This document shows positions 30,740 to 40,115 of a stretch of 64,000 nt of DNA, in pieces. Below the pieces are notes generated by a model. That model searched no databases and was not told the DNA's origin. It saw only the letters and a program-made list of their open reading frames with translations. Origin of the DNA: Paenirhodobacter ferrireducens (GTDB lineage: Bacteria > Pseudomonadota > Alphaproteobacteria > Rhodobacterales > Rhodobacteraceae); NCBI RefSeq assembly GCF_004022265.1, contig NZ_SAVB01000025.1, forward strand, positions 16,461 to 80,460, in the 5' to 3' direction. The position numbers and the translations under genes were made by a program. Within the stretch, counting starts at the first letter, position 1, and each line of letters begins with the position of its first letter.

Positions 30740-31879
30740 ATGACGGTTGCGGTGATCATCGTGGCGGCGGGGCGTGGCAGCCGCGCGGGCGGGGGCGAGC
30801 CGAAACAGTGGCGCGACCTGGCGGGCGTGCCGGTGCTGGCGCGCACCGTTGCGGCCTTCCGCGGCCTCGGCCGCATCACCGTGGTGCTGCACCCAGACGA
30901 CATGGCGCGCGGCGTCGCGCTCTTCGGCGGCACGGTGACGCTGGTCGCGGGCGGGGCGACACGCGACGCCTCGGTGCGGGCAGCGCTTGAAAGTCTCACG
31001 GGCAGCGGCGTCGAGAAGGTGCTGATCCACGACGGCGCGCGCCCGCTGGTGCCGCGTTCGGTGATCGCGGGGGTGCTCGACGCGCTCGACACCGCGCCCG
31101 CCGCCGCGCCGGCGCTTGCCGTCACCGATGCGCTCTGGCGCGGCACCGACGGCCATGTCAGCGGCACCGAGAGCCGCGAGGGCCTCTTTCGCGCGCAGAC
31201 GCCGCAGGGCTTCCGCTTCGCGCAGATCCTGGCCGCGCATCGCGCCCATCCGGGCGGCGCCGCCGATGACGTCGAGGTTGCCCGCGCCGCCGGGCTGACG
31301 GTGGACATCACCCCCGGCTCGGAAGACAATCTGAAGATCACCTTCGCCGAGGACTTCGCCCGCGCGCGCGCGATCCTCGCCGCACGAAAGGACAGAGGCA
31401 TGGATGTGAGAACGGGCAACGGCTATGACGTGCACGCCTTTTGCGAAGGCGACGGCGTCATCCTGTGCGGGGTGAAAGTGCCGCACACGAAGGCGCTTCT
31501 GGGTCATTCGGATGCCGATGTCGGCATGCACGCGCTGACCGACGCGATCTATGGCGCGCTGGCCGAGGGCGACATCGGCCGCCACTTCCCGCCCTCCGAT
31601 CCGCAGTGGAAGGGCGCGGCGAGCGAGATCTTCCTTGCCCATGCCGCGAAGCTCGCCACCGACAAGGGCTATCGCATCTCGAACGTCGATGTGACGATCG
31701 TGTGCGAGCGGCCGAAGGTCGGCCCGCATGCGGCGGCGATGATGGCCGAACTGGCCCGCATCCTCGGGATCTCGCCGAACCGGGTCTCGGTCAAGGCGAC
31801 CACCTCGGAACGGCTCGGCTTCACCGGCCGCGAGGAAGGCATCGCCGCCCTCGCCACCGCCACCCTGATCGGAGACTGA
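30740..31879 (+). CDS. ispDF: Bifunctional MEP-pathway enzyme IspDF
   Basis: This is a fusion of two non-consecutive steps of the non-mevalonate isoprenoid pathway, as usual in alphaproteobacteria. Residues 1-225 are IspD (2-C-methyl-D-erythritol 4-phosphate cytidylyltransferase), with the CTP-binding loop [16 protein letters not shown] and [11 protein letters not shown]. Residues 226-379 are IspF (MECDP synthase), with the metal site GYDVHAF and [17 protein letters not shown], then [13 protein letters not shown]. The ATG at 30740 follows GGAGGAG. Two bases separate its stop from pgpA. Confidence 0.97.
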   Translation: MTVAVIIVAAGRGSRAGGGEPKQWRDLAGVPVLARTVAAFRGLGRITVVLHPDDMARGVALFGGTVTLVAGGATRDASVRAALESLTGSGVEKVLIHDGARPLVPRSVIAGVLDALDTAPAAAPALAVTDALWRGTDGHVSGTESREGLFRAQTPQGFRFAQILAAHRAHPGGAADDVEVARAAGLTVDITPGSEDNLKITFAEDFARARAILAARKDRGMDVRTGNGYDVHAFCEGDGVILCGVKVPHTKALLGHSDADVGMHALTDAIYGALAEGDIGRHFPPSDPQWKGAASEIFLAHAAKLATDKGYRISNVDVTIVCERPKVGPHAAAMMAELARILGISPNRVSVKATTSERLGFTGREEGIAALATATLIGD

Positions 31880-31881
31880 CC

Positions 31882-32364
31882 ATGACGCTGCGTGCGATCA
31901 CCACTTTCGGTTTCGTGGGCCTGCTGCGCCCGGCCCCGGGCACCTGGGGCTCGCTCGTCGCGGTGGCCCTTGGCTGGGCGATCGAGCATTGGCTCGGTTT
32001 CATCCCGCTGGTGATTGCCACCGTCGCGGTCACGCTCCTCGGCTTCTGGGCGGTCAATGCTGCGCTGAAACCGGGCGAGGACCCGTCAGAGGTGGTGATC
32101 GACGAGGTCGCCGGGCAATGGCTGGCGCTCCTCTTCCCCGCCATGGGGTTCTGGCTGCGCGATGTGCCGATGGTCTGGCCGGGCCCGGTCGCGGCCTTCC
32201 TGCTGTTCCGCCTCTTCGACATCTGGAAACCCGGCCCCGTCGGCACCGCCGACCGCCGCAACGACCCGGCCGGCGTGATGCTGGACGACCTGATCGCGGG
32301 CGTCTTCGCGGGCATCATCACGGTGATCCTGGCGGGGCTCTATCACGGGGTGATGATGCGATGA
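31882..32364 (+). CDS. pgpA: Phosphatidylglycerophosphatase A
   Basis: The 160-residue inner-membrane phosphatase makes phosphatidylglycerol from its phosphate precursor. The family blocks are [13 protein letters not shown] at the N-terminus, [13 protein letters not shown] with the acidic catalytic residues, [12 protein letters not shown], and [13 protein letters not shown] near the end. Hydrophobic helices lie between these blocks. It is wedged between ispDF (2-base gap) and pncC (ATGA overlap), so the three are cotranscribed. Confidence 0.95.
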   Translation: MTLRAITTFGFVGLLRPAPGTWGSLVAVALGWAIEHWLGFIPLVIATVAVTLLGFWAVNAALKPGEDPSEVVIDEVAGQWLALLFPAMGFWLRDVPMVWPGPVAAFLLFRLFDIWKPGPVGTADRRNDPAGVMLDDLIAGVFAGIITVILAGLYHGVMMR

Positions 32365-32828
32365 CACCGGCCGAGATCCTTGCCGCGGCCCGCGCGAAGG
32401 GGCTGCGCATCGCCACGGCGGAAAGCTGCACCGGCGGCATGGTCGCCGCGGCGCTGACCGACATCCCGGGCAGCTCCGACGTGTTCGAGCGCGGCTTCGT
32501 CACCTATTCGAACCTTGCGAAACAGGAGATGATCGCGGTGCGGGCGGAGACGCTTGCCGCCCATGGCGCGGTGTCCGAGGAGGTTGCGCGCGAGATGGCC
32601 GAGGGGGCGCTTGCCCATTCCGACACCCATCTTGCGGTCTCCATCACCGGCATCGCCGGCCCCGGCGGATCGGAATTCAAGCCCGAGGGGCGGGTCTGCT
32701 TCGGCCTTGCCGCCACGGGGGGCGCGACCGTCACCGAAACCGTCGAGTTCGGCGCCCTTGGCCGCGACCGCGTGCGCCTTGCCGCGCGCGATCATGCGCT
32801 CGCACTGCTGGCGCGGGCGCTGGCCTAG
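32361..32828 (+). CDS. pncC: Nicotinamide-nucleotide amidohydrolase PncC (CinA C-terminal family)
   Basis: The 155-residue enzyme deamidates nicotinamide mononucleotide to nicotinate mononucleotide, salvaging NAD breakdown products. Visible motifs are [23 protein letters not shown] near the N-terminus and [23 protein letters not shown] in the second half, both diagnostic of the CinA C-terminal domain. It is the stand-alone form without the N-terminal MoCF-like domain. It overlaps pgpA by ATGA and converges with the START-domain gene, whose stop overlaps its own by 4 bases. Confidence 0.93.
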   Translation: MTPAEILAAARAKGLRIATAESCTGGMVAAALTDIPGSSDVFERGFVTYSNLAKQEMIAVRAETLAAHGAVSEEVAREMAEGALAHSDTHLAVSITGIAGPGGSEFKPEGRVCFGLAATGGATVTETVEFGALGRDRVRLAARDHALALLARALA

Positions 32829-33286
32829 GCAACCGGCCCGTAGAGCGCCACGGCGCGATCCTCGAACGCCTTGACGATCCGGCGCATCGCCTGATCGAAG
32901 ACGACGCCGATCACGCCTTGCAAAATCGCGTTCTTGAACTCGAAATCGACGAAGAAATCGACATTGCAGCCGCCCTCGTCGCGGTCGGTGAACTGCCACC
33001 AGCTTTTCAGGTACTTGAACGGACCGTCGAGATATTCGGTATCGACCCGGGAGCGCGCCGGAAACAGCGTCACGCGCGAGCCGAAGCGTTCGCGGAAGAC
33101 CTTGAACGAGATCACCAGATCGGCCTCGAGCACCTCGGAGCCGGGCTCCTCGCCCGGGCGGCGCGCACGGATCCGCGCGGCCGAGTTCCAGGGCAGGAAC
33201 TGCGGGTATTTCGCCACATCGGCGACGAGGTCATACATCTGCCGCGCCGAATAGGGCATGACGCGCTTTTCGGAATGTGTCGGCAT
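32825..33286 (-). CDS. COQ10/RatA-like START-domain protein
   Basis: This is a 153-residue protein of the SRPBCC/START fold (polyketide cyclase family) related to mitochondrial Coq10, which binds ubiquinone and supports respiration, and to E. coli RatA. Typical blocks are [46 protein letters not shown] and the C-terminal amphipathic helix [26 protein letters not shown] Coq10-like role is more likely than a toxin role in alphaproteobacteria (inference). The start at 33286 has CAGGAG upstream. It is divergent from hpt. Confidence 0.88.
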   Translation of the reverse strand: MPTHSEKRVMPYSARQMYDLVADVAKYPQFLPWNSAARIRARRPGEEPGSEVLEADLVISFKVFRERFGSRVTLFPARSRVDTEYLDGPFKYLKSWWQFTDRDEGGCNVDFFVDFEFKNAILQGVIGVVFDQAMRRIVKAFEDRAVALYGPVA

Positions 33287-33379
33287 CTGCTCCTGTCCGT
33301 GCGCCGTTCCCTTCGCCCCCTTGTTGCGATAAACCGGCGGGGAAATGCAAGGCCCCCCGGGCCGGTTCAGGAGAACAGG

Positions 33380-33946
33380 ATGACGCAGCGCACCGCCGAT
33401 GGTCGCACCTACGAGATCGACCAGATGATTTCCGCCAAGCGCATCGCCGCGCGGGTCGAGGCGCTTGGCGCCGAAATCTCGGAAAGCTTCCGCGGCACCG
33501 ACCGGCTCGTCGTGGTGGGGCTGCTGCGCGGGTCCTTCGTCTTCATCGCCGACCTGATCCGCGAAATCGACCTGCCCTGCGAGGTCGATTTCCTCGAGGC
33601 CTCGAGCTACGGCAACGACACCACCTCGACCCGCGAAGTGCGCATCCTGAAGGATCTGCGCGGCAGCATCGGCGGGCGCGACGTGCTGGTGGTCGAGGAC
33701 ATCGTCGACACCGGCCACACGATTTCCAAGGTGATGGACATCCTGCGCGACCGCCACCCGCGGCGGATCGAATGCTGTGCGATGCTCGACAAGCCCTCGC
33801 GCCGCGAGGTCGACGTGCATGCGACCTGGACCGGCTTCGAGATCCCCGATGAATTCGTCGTGGGCTACGGGCTCGACTTCGCGCAGACGCACCGCAACCT
33901 GCCTTTCATCGGCACCGTGCGCTTCACCGGCGAGGCGGCGAAGTGA
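33380..33946 (+). CDS. hpt: Hypoxanthine phosphoribosyltransferase
   Basis: The 188-residue purine-salvage enzyme converts hypoxanthine (and often guanine) plus PRPP to IMP/GMP. The PRPP-binding loop [14 protein letters not shown] is clear, as are the N-terminal [17 protein letters not shown] and the purine-binding region [25 protein letters not shown]. The ATG at 33380 follows AGGAGAACAGG. The stop overlaps the GTG start of the next small gene (GTGA), pointing to coupled translation. Confidence 0.94.
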   Translation: MTQRTADGRTYEIDQMISAKRIAARVEALGAEISESFRGTDRLVVVGLLRGSFVFIADLIREIDLPCEVDFLEASSYGNDTTSTREVRILKDLRGSIGGRDVLVVEDIVDTGHTISKVMDILRDRHPRRIECCAMLDKPSRREVDVHATWTGFEIPDEFVVGYGLDFAQTHRNLPFIGTVRFTGEAAK

Positions 33947-34122
33947 ACCCTCTGTGGTTCATCCGCATGGCGAAATGGGCGCGTCGGCCGCCCTCGATGA
34001 CCCAGGTCAAGATCGCGGGCACCGTGCTCGCGATCGCCGTGGCCATCGTCATCGTCGACAAGCTGGGCTTCTGGCCGGACTGGGCGCGGCTCGACCGCGC
34101 CCCGCGCCCGCGCCTGCACTGA
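33943..34122 (+). CDS. 59-residue single-pass membrane protein, function unknown
   Basis: This short ORF begins with GTG overlapping the hpt stop (GTGA) and reads [19 protein letters not shown], then a hydrophobic helix of about 20 residues ([21 protein letters not shown]), then a Pro/Arg-rich tail. Charged residues before the helix suggest the N-terminus stays in the cytosol. The 4-base overlap, the membrane helix and the position between hpt and the convergent ccmG argue that it is a real gene. I do not recognise a named family. Confidence 0.65.
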   Translation: MNPLWFIRMAKWARRPPSMTQVKIAGTVLAIAVAIVIVDKLGFWPDWARLDRAPRPRLH

Positions 34123-34125
34123 GGG

Positions 34126-34656
34126 TTACTCGCCCTCGCCCGCCAGCAGCGGTGCGATCTGCTCATCGAGCACCTTTTGCGTGATCGGCCCTGCATAGCG
34201 CATCAAGACCGTCCCCTCGCCGTCGATCACGAAGGTCTCGGGCACACCCGCGACGCCCCAGTCGAGGCCCATGGTGTTCTTCGGATCGGCCCCGATCCGC
34301 GCGAAGGGATCGCCAAGATCGGCGAGGAAGGACAGCGCCTGCGCCGGCTTGTCCTTCCAGTTCACGCCATAGATCTCGACCCCGTCCTCGGCCATCGCCT
34401 TCAGCGTCGGATGCTCGACCCGGCAGGGCGCGCACCACGAGGCCCAGAAGTTCACCAGCTTGATCTTGCCATCGCGGAGATCGGCATCGGTGAACATCTG
34501 CGCCTCGCCAAGCGGCACGGTCTCGACCGGCGGGGCGGCCTTGCCGATCAGCGCCGAGGGCAGCGCCGTCGGATCGGTGCGGTTCATCCCCCACAGGAAC
34601 AGCCCCGCCAGCGCCGCAAAGGCGACCGGGGGCAGCAGCACGAGCGGCTTAACCAT
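34126..34656 (-). CDS. ccmG: Cytochrome c maturation thiol:disulfide interchange protein CcmG (DsbE)
   Basis: This 176-residue membrane-anchored thioredoxin keeps the apocytochrome c heme-binding cysteines reduced in the periplasm. One N-terminal helix (LVLLPPVAFAALAGLFLWGM) is followed by the thioredoxin fold with the active site WASWCAPCRVEHP at about residues 75-85, the CcmG-specific acidic region YGVNWKDKPAQ, and the cis-Pro in GVPETFVIDGEG. It is the last gene of the minus-strand ccmABCDG group and overlaps ccmD by 8 bases. Confidence 0.95.
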   Translation of the reverse strand: MVKPLVLLPPVAFAALAGLFLWGMNRTDPTALPSALIGKAAPPVETVPLGEAQMFTDADLRDGKIKLVNFWASWCAPCRVEHPTLKAMAEDGVEIYGVNWKDKPAQALSFLADLGDPFARIGADPKNTMGLDWGVAGVPETFVIDGEGTVLMRYAGPITQKVLDEQIAPLLAGEGE

Positions 34657-34807
34657 TCTTTCGCATCCGTTCTTCCTGGCGCGCGAGCGCCCGTTTCACT
34701 TTCGCGCCCTTCCACAGCGAGAGCGCGACCAGCCCCGCCAGAAGCGCCACGGTGGCGACATAGGAGCCGAGCACCGTGACCGCGTATTTCCCGAGTTCCG
34801 GCATCAT
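34649..34807 (-). CDS. ccmD: Heme exporter protein CcmD
   Basis: The 52-residue membrane protein releases the heme chaperone CcmE from the CcmABC complex. It has the family layout: a short N-terminus (MMPELGKYAVTVLGSY), one membrane helix (VATVALLAGLVALSLW) and a basic cytosolic tail (KGAKVKRALARQEERMRK). The ATG at 34807 overlaps the ccmC stop (ATGA), and its own stop lies inside the start of ccmG. Small size and position between ccmC and ccmG make the call secure. Confidence 0.9.
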   Translation of the reverse strand: MMPELGKYAVTVLGSYVATVALLAGLVALSLWKGAKVKRALARQEERMRKNG

Positions 34808-35532
34808 GCCATGCGCTCCCTCTGCTCGAGCGCCTTGAGCCGGCGCAGGCGGATCTCGGTGCGGGTGCGCAACAGCACCAGCGCCACGAAGAACAGGATG
34901 AAGCCCGCGATGCACAGCAGCAGCGGGAACCAGTAGACGTCCGAGATGTGCTGCGCCGAATCCATGCTCAGCGTCGCGCCCTGATGCAGGCCCTGGTTCC
35001 AGAACAGCACCGCATAGCGGCTGAGCAGTGCGAAGACCGAGCCGACGAGGCACAGCACGCCGGTGAGGTCGGCCGCGGTGTCCGGGTTGTCGATCGCCTC
35101 CCACAGCGCCATGTAGCCCAGGTAGAACAGGAACAGGATCAGGAACGAGGTCAGCCGCGGGTCCCACTCCCACCAGGTGCCCCACATCGGCTGGCCCCAG
35201 ATCGCCCCGGTGATCAGCGCGATCAGCGTCATCACCATGCCGATCGGCGCCGCGGCCTTGGCGGCCAGTGCCGAGACATGGTGGCGACGGATGAGCCAGA
35301 TCAGCGAGGTGACCAGCATCATCACCCAGATGTTGATCGCCATCATCGCGGCCGGCACATGGACGTAGATCACCTTCACCGTCGAGCCGAAATTGTCGGC
35401 GTCCGGGGTCAGGAAGAAGCCCCAGATCAGCCCGCCGATCAGGCAGGCTGCCGCCAGCCCCGTCGCCCAGGGCAGGACGAGCGAGGAGGTCTTCATGAAC
35501 TTGACGGGGTTCGCATATTCCCAGATCGACAT
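34804..35532 (-). CDS. ccmC: Heme exporter protein CcmC
   Basis: The 242-residue, six-helix membrane protein presents heme to CcmE in the periplasm. The tryptophan-rich heme-handling motif is visible as WGQPMWGTWWEWDPRLTS around residues 115-130. Conserved histidines appear in YVHVPAAMMA and in the SMDSAQHISDVYWFPLL loop. It lies between ccmB (83-base gap) and ccmD (ATGA overlap). Confidence 0.95.
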   Translation of the reverse strand: MSIWEYANPVKFMKTSSLVLPWATGLAAACLIGGLIWGFFLTPDADNFGSTVKVIYVHVPAAMMAINIWVMMLVTSLIWLIRRHHVSALAAKAAAPIGMVMTLIALITGAIWGQPMWGTWWEWDPRLTSFLILFLFYLGYMALWEAIDNPDTAADLTGVLCLVGSVFALLSRYAVLFWNQGLHQGATLSMDSAQHISDVYWFPLLLCIAGFILFFVALVLLRTRTEIRLRRLKALEQRERMA

Positions 35533-35615
35533 GGGCTCTGGCTACCTTCCTGTTCTTTCGCGCTCAACTCACTATCGCGTATGGCCCGACATTCGATGCG
35601 ACGGCTTGCCGCGCG

Positions 35616-36278
35616 TCAAGCCTGCCGCAGGTTCACCCGGATCGCCGCGGCCGAGGCGAAGGGCACAAGGGCGATGGTCGCGGCGGTGATCCCCGCGAGC
35701 ATCAGGAGCGGCACCCGCACCTCCATCCCCGCGGCACCGCGGCGCACGAGCTCGGCCCCGAAGATCAGCGTCGGCACGTAGAGCGGCAGCACGAGGAGCG
35801 ACAGCAGCAACCCGCCGCGCTTCAGCCCCACCGTCAGCGCCGCGCCGAAGGTGCCCAGCACCGAGAGCGCCGGCGTGCCCAGCAGCAGCGACACCACGAG
35901 CCACAGATAGGCCGGCGCGGGCAGATGCAGCAGCACGCCGAAGACCGGCGCCGCCAGCACCAGCGGCAGCCCGGTGGTGATCCAATGCGCCGCGGCCTTC
36001 ATCGAGACCGCACCCTCGAGCGGGATCGGCGCCGTCACCAGCAGGTCGAGCGTGCCGTCCTCGTAATCGAGCGCGAAGATCCGGTCGAGCGAGAGCAGAC
36101 AGGCGAGCAGCGCACCGAGCCACAGCACCCCCGAGGCGATGCGGGCGAGCACCCCGCCCTCGGGCCCGACGCCGAAGGGGACAAGCGTCACCACGATCAG
36201 GAAGAAGGCAAGGCCGAGGCCGAAGCCGCCGCCCGCCCGCACGGCAAGCCGCAGGTCGCGAAGAAGCAGCGCAATCAT
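35616..36278 (-). CDS. ccmB: Heme exporter membrane permease CcmB
   Basis: This 220-residue membrane component partners the ATPase CcmA in the CcmABC complex that prepares heme for cytochrome c assembly. The N-terminus MIALLLRDLRLAVRAGGG and the segments DYEDGTLDLLVTAPIPLE, SVLGTFGAALTVGLKRGG and LLVLPLYVPTLIFG are characteristic, with about six membrane helices. The start at 36278 was chosen over 36335 because the extra 19 residues are basic and unconserved and run into the upstream repeat element. An inverted-repeat element separates it from ccmA. Confidence 0.94.
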   Translation of the reverse strand: MIALLLRDLRLAVRAGGGFGLGLAFFLIVVTLVPFGVGPEGGVLARIASGVLWLGALLACLLSLDRIFALDYEDGTLDLLVTAPIPLEGAVSMKAAAHWITTGLPLVLAAPVFGVLLHLPAPAYLWLVVSLLLGTPALSVLGTFGAALTVGLKRGGLLLSLLVLPLYVPTLIFGAELVRRGAAGMEVRVPLLMLAGITAATIALVPFASAAAIRVNLRQA

Positions 36279-36315
36279 GCCCGGCCTCCGTTTCGGCACA
36301 GAGCTCGGACGCGCC

Positions 36316-36382
36316 GCGGGGAGCATTCGGGCCAAGAAAAAACGGGGGGCCTTTTCCCTGGCCCAAATACTCCGGCCGGAGG
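36316..36382. repeat. Intergenic inverted-repeat element, copy B
   Basis: The right arm, CCTGGCCCAAATACTCC followed by GGCCGGAGG, is nearly identical to copy A. The left arm is diverged (GGGGAGCATTCGGGCCAAG). It lies between ccmA and ccmB, inside an otherwise tightly packed gene group, so it would be transcribed as part of the ccm mRNA. Confidence 0.6.
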
Positions 36383-36414
36383 CGTCCGGCAGATGTCACA
36401 GGTGCCGCAGCGGC

Positions 36415-37047
36415 TCATCCGAAAGCCTCGTCGAAGCTGCCGCGGAAACCGCCCTGTTCGGGCGGACGCGCCTTGAAGGGGGCGAGGTCGAGCACCTCGG
36501 CCTCGGGGATGCCGAGGTCGATATGCGTGGCCATCAGCGCGGCACCCCCCGCAGCGAGATGCGCCCGCACCGCCGTCCCGAAAAGCGCGACCGAGGCCGC
36601 ATCGAGCGAGACGGTGGGCTCGTCGAGCACCCAGATCGGGCGGCCGGTGACCAGAAGCCGCGCGAGACCCAGCCGGCGTTTCTGCCCGGCCGACAGGCTG
36701 TGCGCCGCCCGGTCGGCCAGCGCGCGCAGGTTCATCTGCTCGATTGCCGGGGCGATGTCGGGCGTCGCGTAGACATCGGCCCAGAAGCGCAGGTTCTCGC
36801 GCACGCTCAGCATCGCCTTCAGCCCGTCGGCATGGCCCGCATAGGCCATCGTCTCGGCCGGCATGGAGACGGTGCCCGCAAGTGCCGGCTGCAGCCCGGC
36901 AAGCGTGCGCAGGAGCGTCGTCTTGCCGATCCCGTTCGGGCCGCGCAAGACCAGCGCACGGCCGGCGCCGAGGGTGAAGCTCACCCCCTCGAGCACCGGC
37001 AGCCCGCCGCGTGTCACGCTCAGATTGTCGACGCTCAGCATGGTCAT
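36415..37047 (-). CDS. ccmA: Cytochrome c biogenesis ATP-binding export protein CcmA
   Basis: The 210-residue ABC ATPase powers release of holo-CcmE from CcmC. Visible are Walker [15 protein letters not shown] near residue 37, the signature [15 protein letters not shown], Walker [13 protein letters not shown] and the switch His in LMATHIDLG. There are two possible in-frame Mets at the start (37047 and 37041). It follows the Mth938-like gene and precedes ccmB. Confidence 0.95.
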   Translation of the reverse strand: MTMLSVDNLSVTRGGLPVLEGVSFTLGAGRALVLRGPNGIGKTTLLRTLAGLQPALAGTVSMPAETMAYAGHADGLKAMLSVRENLRFWADVYATPDIAPAIEQMNLRALADRAAHSLSAGQKRRLGLARLLVTGRPIWVLDEPTVSLDAASVALFGTAVRAHLAAGGAALMATHIDLGIPEAEVLDLAPFKARPPEQGGFRGSFDEAFG

Positions 37048-37085
37048 GGCAGAGCCTTAACCGATCCGGCCGGGCCGGGAAAGCG

Positions 37086-37454
37086 TCACGGCGTCTCCCC
37101 CGGCATCGGCAGCAGCGCCGCGGCGACGCGCCGCCCCTCGCTCAGCAGCACGTTGTAGGTGCGCGCAGCCGAAGGGGTCGACATGCCCTCGCACATCACC
37201 CCCACCGCCTCGAGCGCGGCGACGAAGGGCTTCGGCAGATAGGCGATCTGCGCCCCGGTGCCGACGAACAGCACGTCGACCTGCCCCGCAAGCGCCTCGA
37301 GCGGCGCAAGGTCGTCATAGCCGCCCCAGGGGCCCGCCGCCTCGGCCCGCACCAGCAGCCCGCCGCGATGCACCACCCCCGCGACCCGGAAGAACCCCGG
37401 GCCGTAGGAATCGACCGGCAGCGAGGCGCCGAATTCGGCCTCAGTGATCGGCAT
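37086..37454 (-). CDS. Mth938-like domain protein (NDUFAF3/DUF498 type)
   Basis: This 122-residue protein has the Mth938 fold, also found in the mitochondrial complex I assembly factor NDUFAF3. The block VLFVGTGAQIAYLPKPFVAALEAVGV, followed by MSTPSAARTYNVLLSEGRRVAAALL, is diagnostic. In alphaproteobacteria it commonly sits next to secDF, as here, where it overlaps the secF stop by 14 bases. Its molecular role in bacteria is not established; a link to membrane protein or complex I assembly is inference from the homologue and the neighbours. Confidence 0.85.
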   Translation of the reverse strand: MPITEAEFGASLPVDSYGPGFFRVAGVVHRGGLLVRAEAAGPWGGYDDLAPLEALAGQVDVLFVGTGAQIAYLPKPFVAALEAVGVMCEGMSTPSAARTYNVLLSEGRRVAAALLPMPGETP

Positions 37455-38424
37455 TCGCCACCCCCTCGGTGAAGAACTTGTCCGACGGATCGCCCGGTTT
37501 CTTGTTCCGGTCGAGACCGATGAAGAGCACGATGTTCTTCGCCACGAAGACCGAGGAATAGGTGCCGACCACCACGCCCCAGGTCATCGCGAAGACGAAG
37601 TTGCGGATCACGTCGCCGCCCAGCACCAGAAGCGAGATCAGCGCGATCAGCGTCGTGCCCGAGGTCATCACGGTGCGCGACAGCGTCTCGTTGACCGAGA
37701 TGTTCATCACATCCTTCAGCGGCATCGTCTTGTACTTGACCAGATTCTCGCGCAGCCGGTCGAAGACGACGACAGTGTCGTTGATCGAATAACCGAGGAT
37801 GGTCAGCAGCGCTGCAATGATCGTCAGGTCGAACTTCAGCTGGAACAGCGCGAAGAGCCCGACGGTCAGCGCCACGTCATGCACAAGCGCGGCAAGCGCG
37901 CCGATCGAATATTGCCACTCGAAGCGGACCCAGACATAGACGACGATCGCCGCGGTGGCCGCCAGAACCGACCAGATCGCGGTCCAGATCAGCTCGCCCG
38001 AGACCTTGGGCCCGACGGATTCGGTCGACACGAAGGTCACCGCCGGGTCGACGGCCTTCAGCGCCGTCTCGATCGTGCCGATCGTCTCGGGGGTGATCGC
38101 CTCGGTATCGCCCTGCGCCTGGATGCGGATCATCGCCACATGCTGGTCGGCGCGGAAGTTCGGGTCGAAGACCTCGGTGATCGCCACATCGCCAAGGCCG
38201 AGCGGTGCCATCGCCTTACGATAGGCGCCGACATCAAGGGCCTGCGTCGATTCCGTGCGGATCGTGGTGCCGCCACGGAAGTCGATGCCGAAGTTCAGCC
38301 CCATCACCACCGGCAGGATAAGCGAGATCACCACCGCCACCGCCGAGGCGCCGAAGGTCAGCCAGGCGTGCTTGAAGAAGTCGAACGTCGTGTGGTCGGG
38401 AACGAGTTTGAGCCGGAATGCCAT
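37441..38424 (-). CDS. secF: Protein translocase subunit SecF
   Basis: This 327-residue RND-type membrane protein works with SecD to pull exported proteins through SecYEG using the proton gradient. The N-terminal helix is followed by NFGIDFRGGTTI, a periplasmic domain, and the transmembrane block with YSINDTVVVFDRLREN, the SecF signature that carries the conserved Asp/Arg. Five further helices follow. It is preceded by secD (12-base gap) and yajC. Confidence 0.96.
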   Translation of the reverse strand: MAFRLKLVPDHTTFDFFKHAWLTFGASAVAVVISLILPVVMGLNFGIDFRGGTTIRTESTQALDVGAYRKAMAPLGLGDVAITEVFDPNFRADQHVAMIRIQAQGDTEAITPETIGTIETALKAVDPAVTFVSTESVGPKVSGELIWTAIWSVLAATAAIVVYVWVRFEWQYSIGALAALVHDVALTVGLFALFQLKFDLTIIAALLTILGYSINDTVVVFDRLRENLVKYKTMPLKDVMNISVNETLSRTVMTSGTTLIALISLLVLGGDVIRNFVFAMTWGVVVGTYSSVFVAKNIVLFIGLDRNKKPGDPSDKFFTEGVANADH

Positions 38425-38436
38425 CGCGTTCCCTCC

Positions 38437-40101
38437 TTAAAGCTCGATCGTCTTCGGGCGGCGCCGGCTGTACCAGACGCTCACCATCAGACGGGTGACA
38501 TAGATGGCGGTGAAGACCGAGGTGAGGATGCCGATGATCAGCGTCACGGCAAAGCCGCGCACCGGGCCGGCGCCAAGGACGAACAGGATCACCCCGGTGA
38601 TGAAGGTGGTCACGTTCGCATCGACGATCGCCGACATCGCCTTCTCGAAGCCGAGCTCGATCGCCCGAGCCGGCCCCTTGGCGGTGCGCAGCTCTTCGCG
38701 GATGCGCTCGAAGATCAGCACGTTCGCGTCGACCGCGGTGCCCATGGTCAGCACGATGCCGGCGATGCCGGGCAGCGTCAGCGTCGAGCCGATCATCGAC
38801 ATGATGCCGAAGATCAGGCCGATGTTCACCACCAGTGCAACCGTGGCGAAGACACCGAAGAGGCCATAGGAGGCGATGATCAGCACCACGACCGCGATGA
38901 AGCCGACGGCGGCGGCGACGCGCCCCGCGGCGATCGAGTCGGCGCCAAGCTCGGGCCCGATCGTGCGTTCCTCGAGGAAGGTCATGCCCGCCGGCAGCGC
39001 GCCCGCGCGCAGCAGAAGCGCAAGGTCGGTCGCCTCCTGCGAGGAGAAACGGCCGGTGATGATGCCCGAGCCGCCGGCGATATGGCTCTGGATCACCGGC
39101 GCGGAGATCACCTTGCCGTCGAGCACGATGGCGAAGGGCTCGCCGATATGGTTCTGGGTGAAGTCGCCGAAGGCGCGCGCGCCGGTCGGGTTGAAGCGGA
39201 AGCCGACGGCGGGATAGCCGTTCTGGTCGGTTTCGGGACGCGCGTCGGTCAGCTCGTCGCCCGAGACCACCGGCACCTGATCGAGGATGTAATAGATCCC
39301 CTGGGTGTTGGCGTCGGGCAGGATCACGTTGCCCGAGCCCGCGGGCTGGTCGGGGTTCGAGCTGCGGCCGACGACCTGGTGGAAGGTCAGCTTCGCGGTG
39401 GTGCCGATCAGCGATTTCAGCTCGGCGGCCGAGCCGATGCCGGGCACCTCGATCAGGATCCGGTCAGAGCCCTGACGCATGATCGTCGGCTCGCGGGTGC
39501 CGGCCGCGTCGACGCGGCGGCGCACGATCTCGAGCGACTGCTGCATCGTGCGATCATCGGTCGCGGCCTGCTCGGCCTCGCTCAGCCGGATGGTCAGCGT
39601 GTCGCCCTGCCCGGTCACCTCGATGTCGCTCTGGCCGACGCCGGTCAGGGTGACGACCGGGGTGGCCAGCGCCTTCACTGCCGCGACGGCGGCCGCGATC
39701 TGGTCGGCATTGCCGATCTGGATGCGCAGCTCGCCATCCGGCGAGGCGACGCGGCGGATCGAGCCGATGGTCGCCCGCTCGGCCGCCAGCGCCTTGCGCG
39801 CCTCGGGCCAGAGCGCATCCATCCGCGCCTTGTAGACCTCGGAGAGATGGACCTCGGCAAGGAGATGCGCGCCGCCGCGCAGGTCGAGCCCGAGATTGAC
39901 CAGCCCCGAGGGCAGCCAGTCGGGCCAGGCGGCCTTCGCCTCGGCCTGCGCGTCGCTCAGCGCACCGCTGCGCTCGAGCGTGCGAACGGCGTCGTTGTGC
40001 CCCTCGACACGGCTGTAGAAAAGGTTCGGCGCCGCCATGCCCAGCCCGATCACGCACAGGCCGATGATGACGACACGCTTCCAGAGCGGGATCTGCAGCA
40101 T
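38437..40101 (-). CDS. secD: Protein translocase subunit SecD
   Basis: This 554-residue partner of SecF has an N-terminal helix, then NLGLDLRGGAHLL, a large periplasmic P1 domain that cycles to draw substrate outward, and a C-terminal six-helix RND block with GTAVDANVLIFERIREELR, the SecD signature. RREVD-type text in P1 reads VRRRVDAAGTREPTI. It overlaps neither neighbour (14 bases after yajC, 12 before secF) but is clearly in one operon with them. Confidence 0.97.
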   Translation of the reverse strand: MLQIPLWKRVVIIGLCVIGLGMAAPNLFYSRVEGHNDAVRTLERSGALSDAQAEAKAAWPDWLPSGLVNLGLDLRGGAHLLAEVHLSEVYKARMDALWPEARKALAAERATIGSIRRVASPDGELRIQIGNADQIAAAVAAVKALATPVVTLTGVGQSDIEVTGQGDTLTIRLSEAEQAATDDRTMQQSLEIVRRRVDAAGTREPTIMRQGSDRILIEVPGIGSAAELKSLIGTTAKLTFHQVVGRSSNPDQPAGSGNVILPDANTQGIYYILDQVPVVSGDELTDARPETDQNGYPAVGFRFNPTGARAFGDFTQNHIGEPFAIVLDGKVISAPVIQSHIAGGSGIITGRFSSQEATDLALLLRAGALPAGMTFLEERTIGPELGADSIAAGRVAAAVGFIAVVVLIIASYGLFGVFATVALVVNIGLIFGIMSMIGSTLTLPGIAGIVLTMGTAVDANVLIFERIREELRTAKGPARAIELGFEKAMSAIVDANVTTFITGVILFVLGAGPVRGFAVTLIIGILTSVFTAIYVTRLMVSVWYSRRRPKTIEL

Positions 40102-40115
40102 GACGGCGATGGTCC

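Noticed and set aside
30562..31419. A 285-residue minus-strand frame over ispDF
   Set aside because: It is a shadow of ispDF, whose IspD and IspF motifs are complete.
32866..33286. RatA toxin annotation for the START-domain protein
   Set aside because: There is no antitoxin-like (RatB/YfjF) gene adjacent, and in alphaproteobacteria this family is closer to Coq10; a toxin name is not supported.
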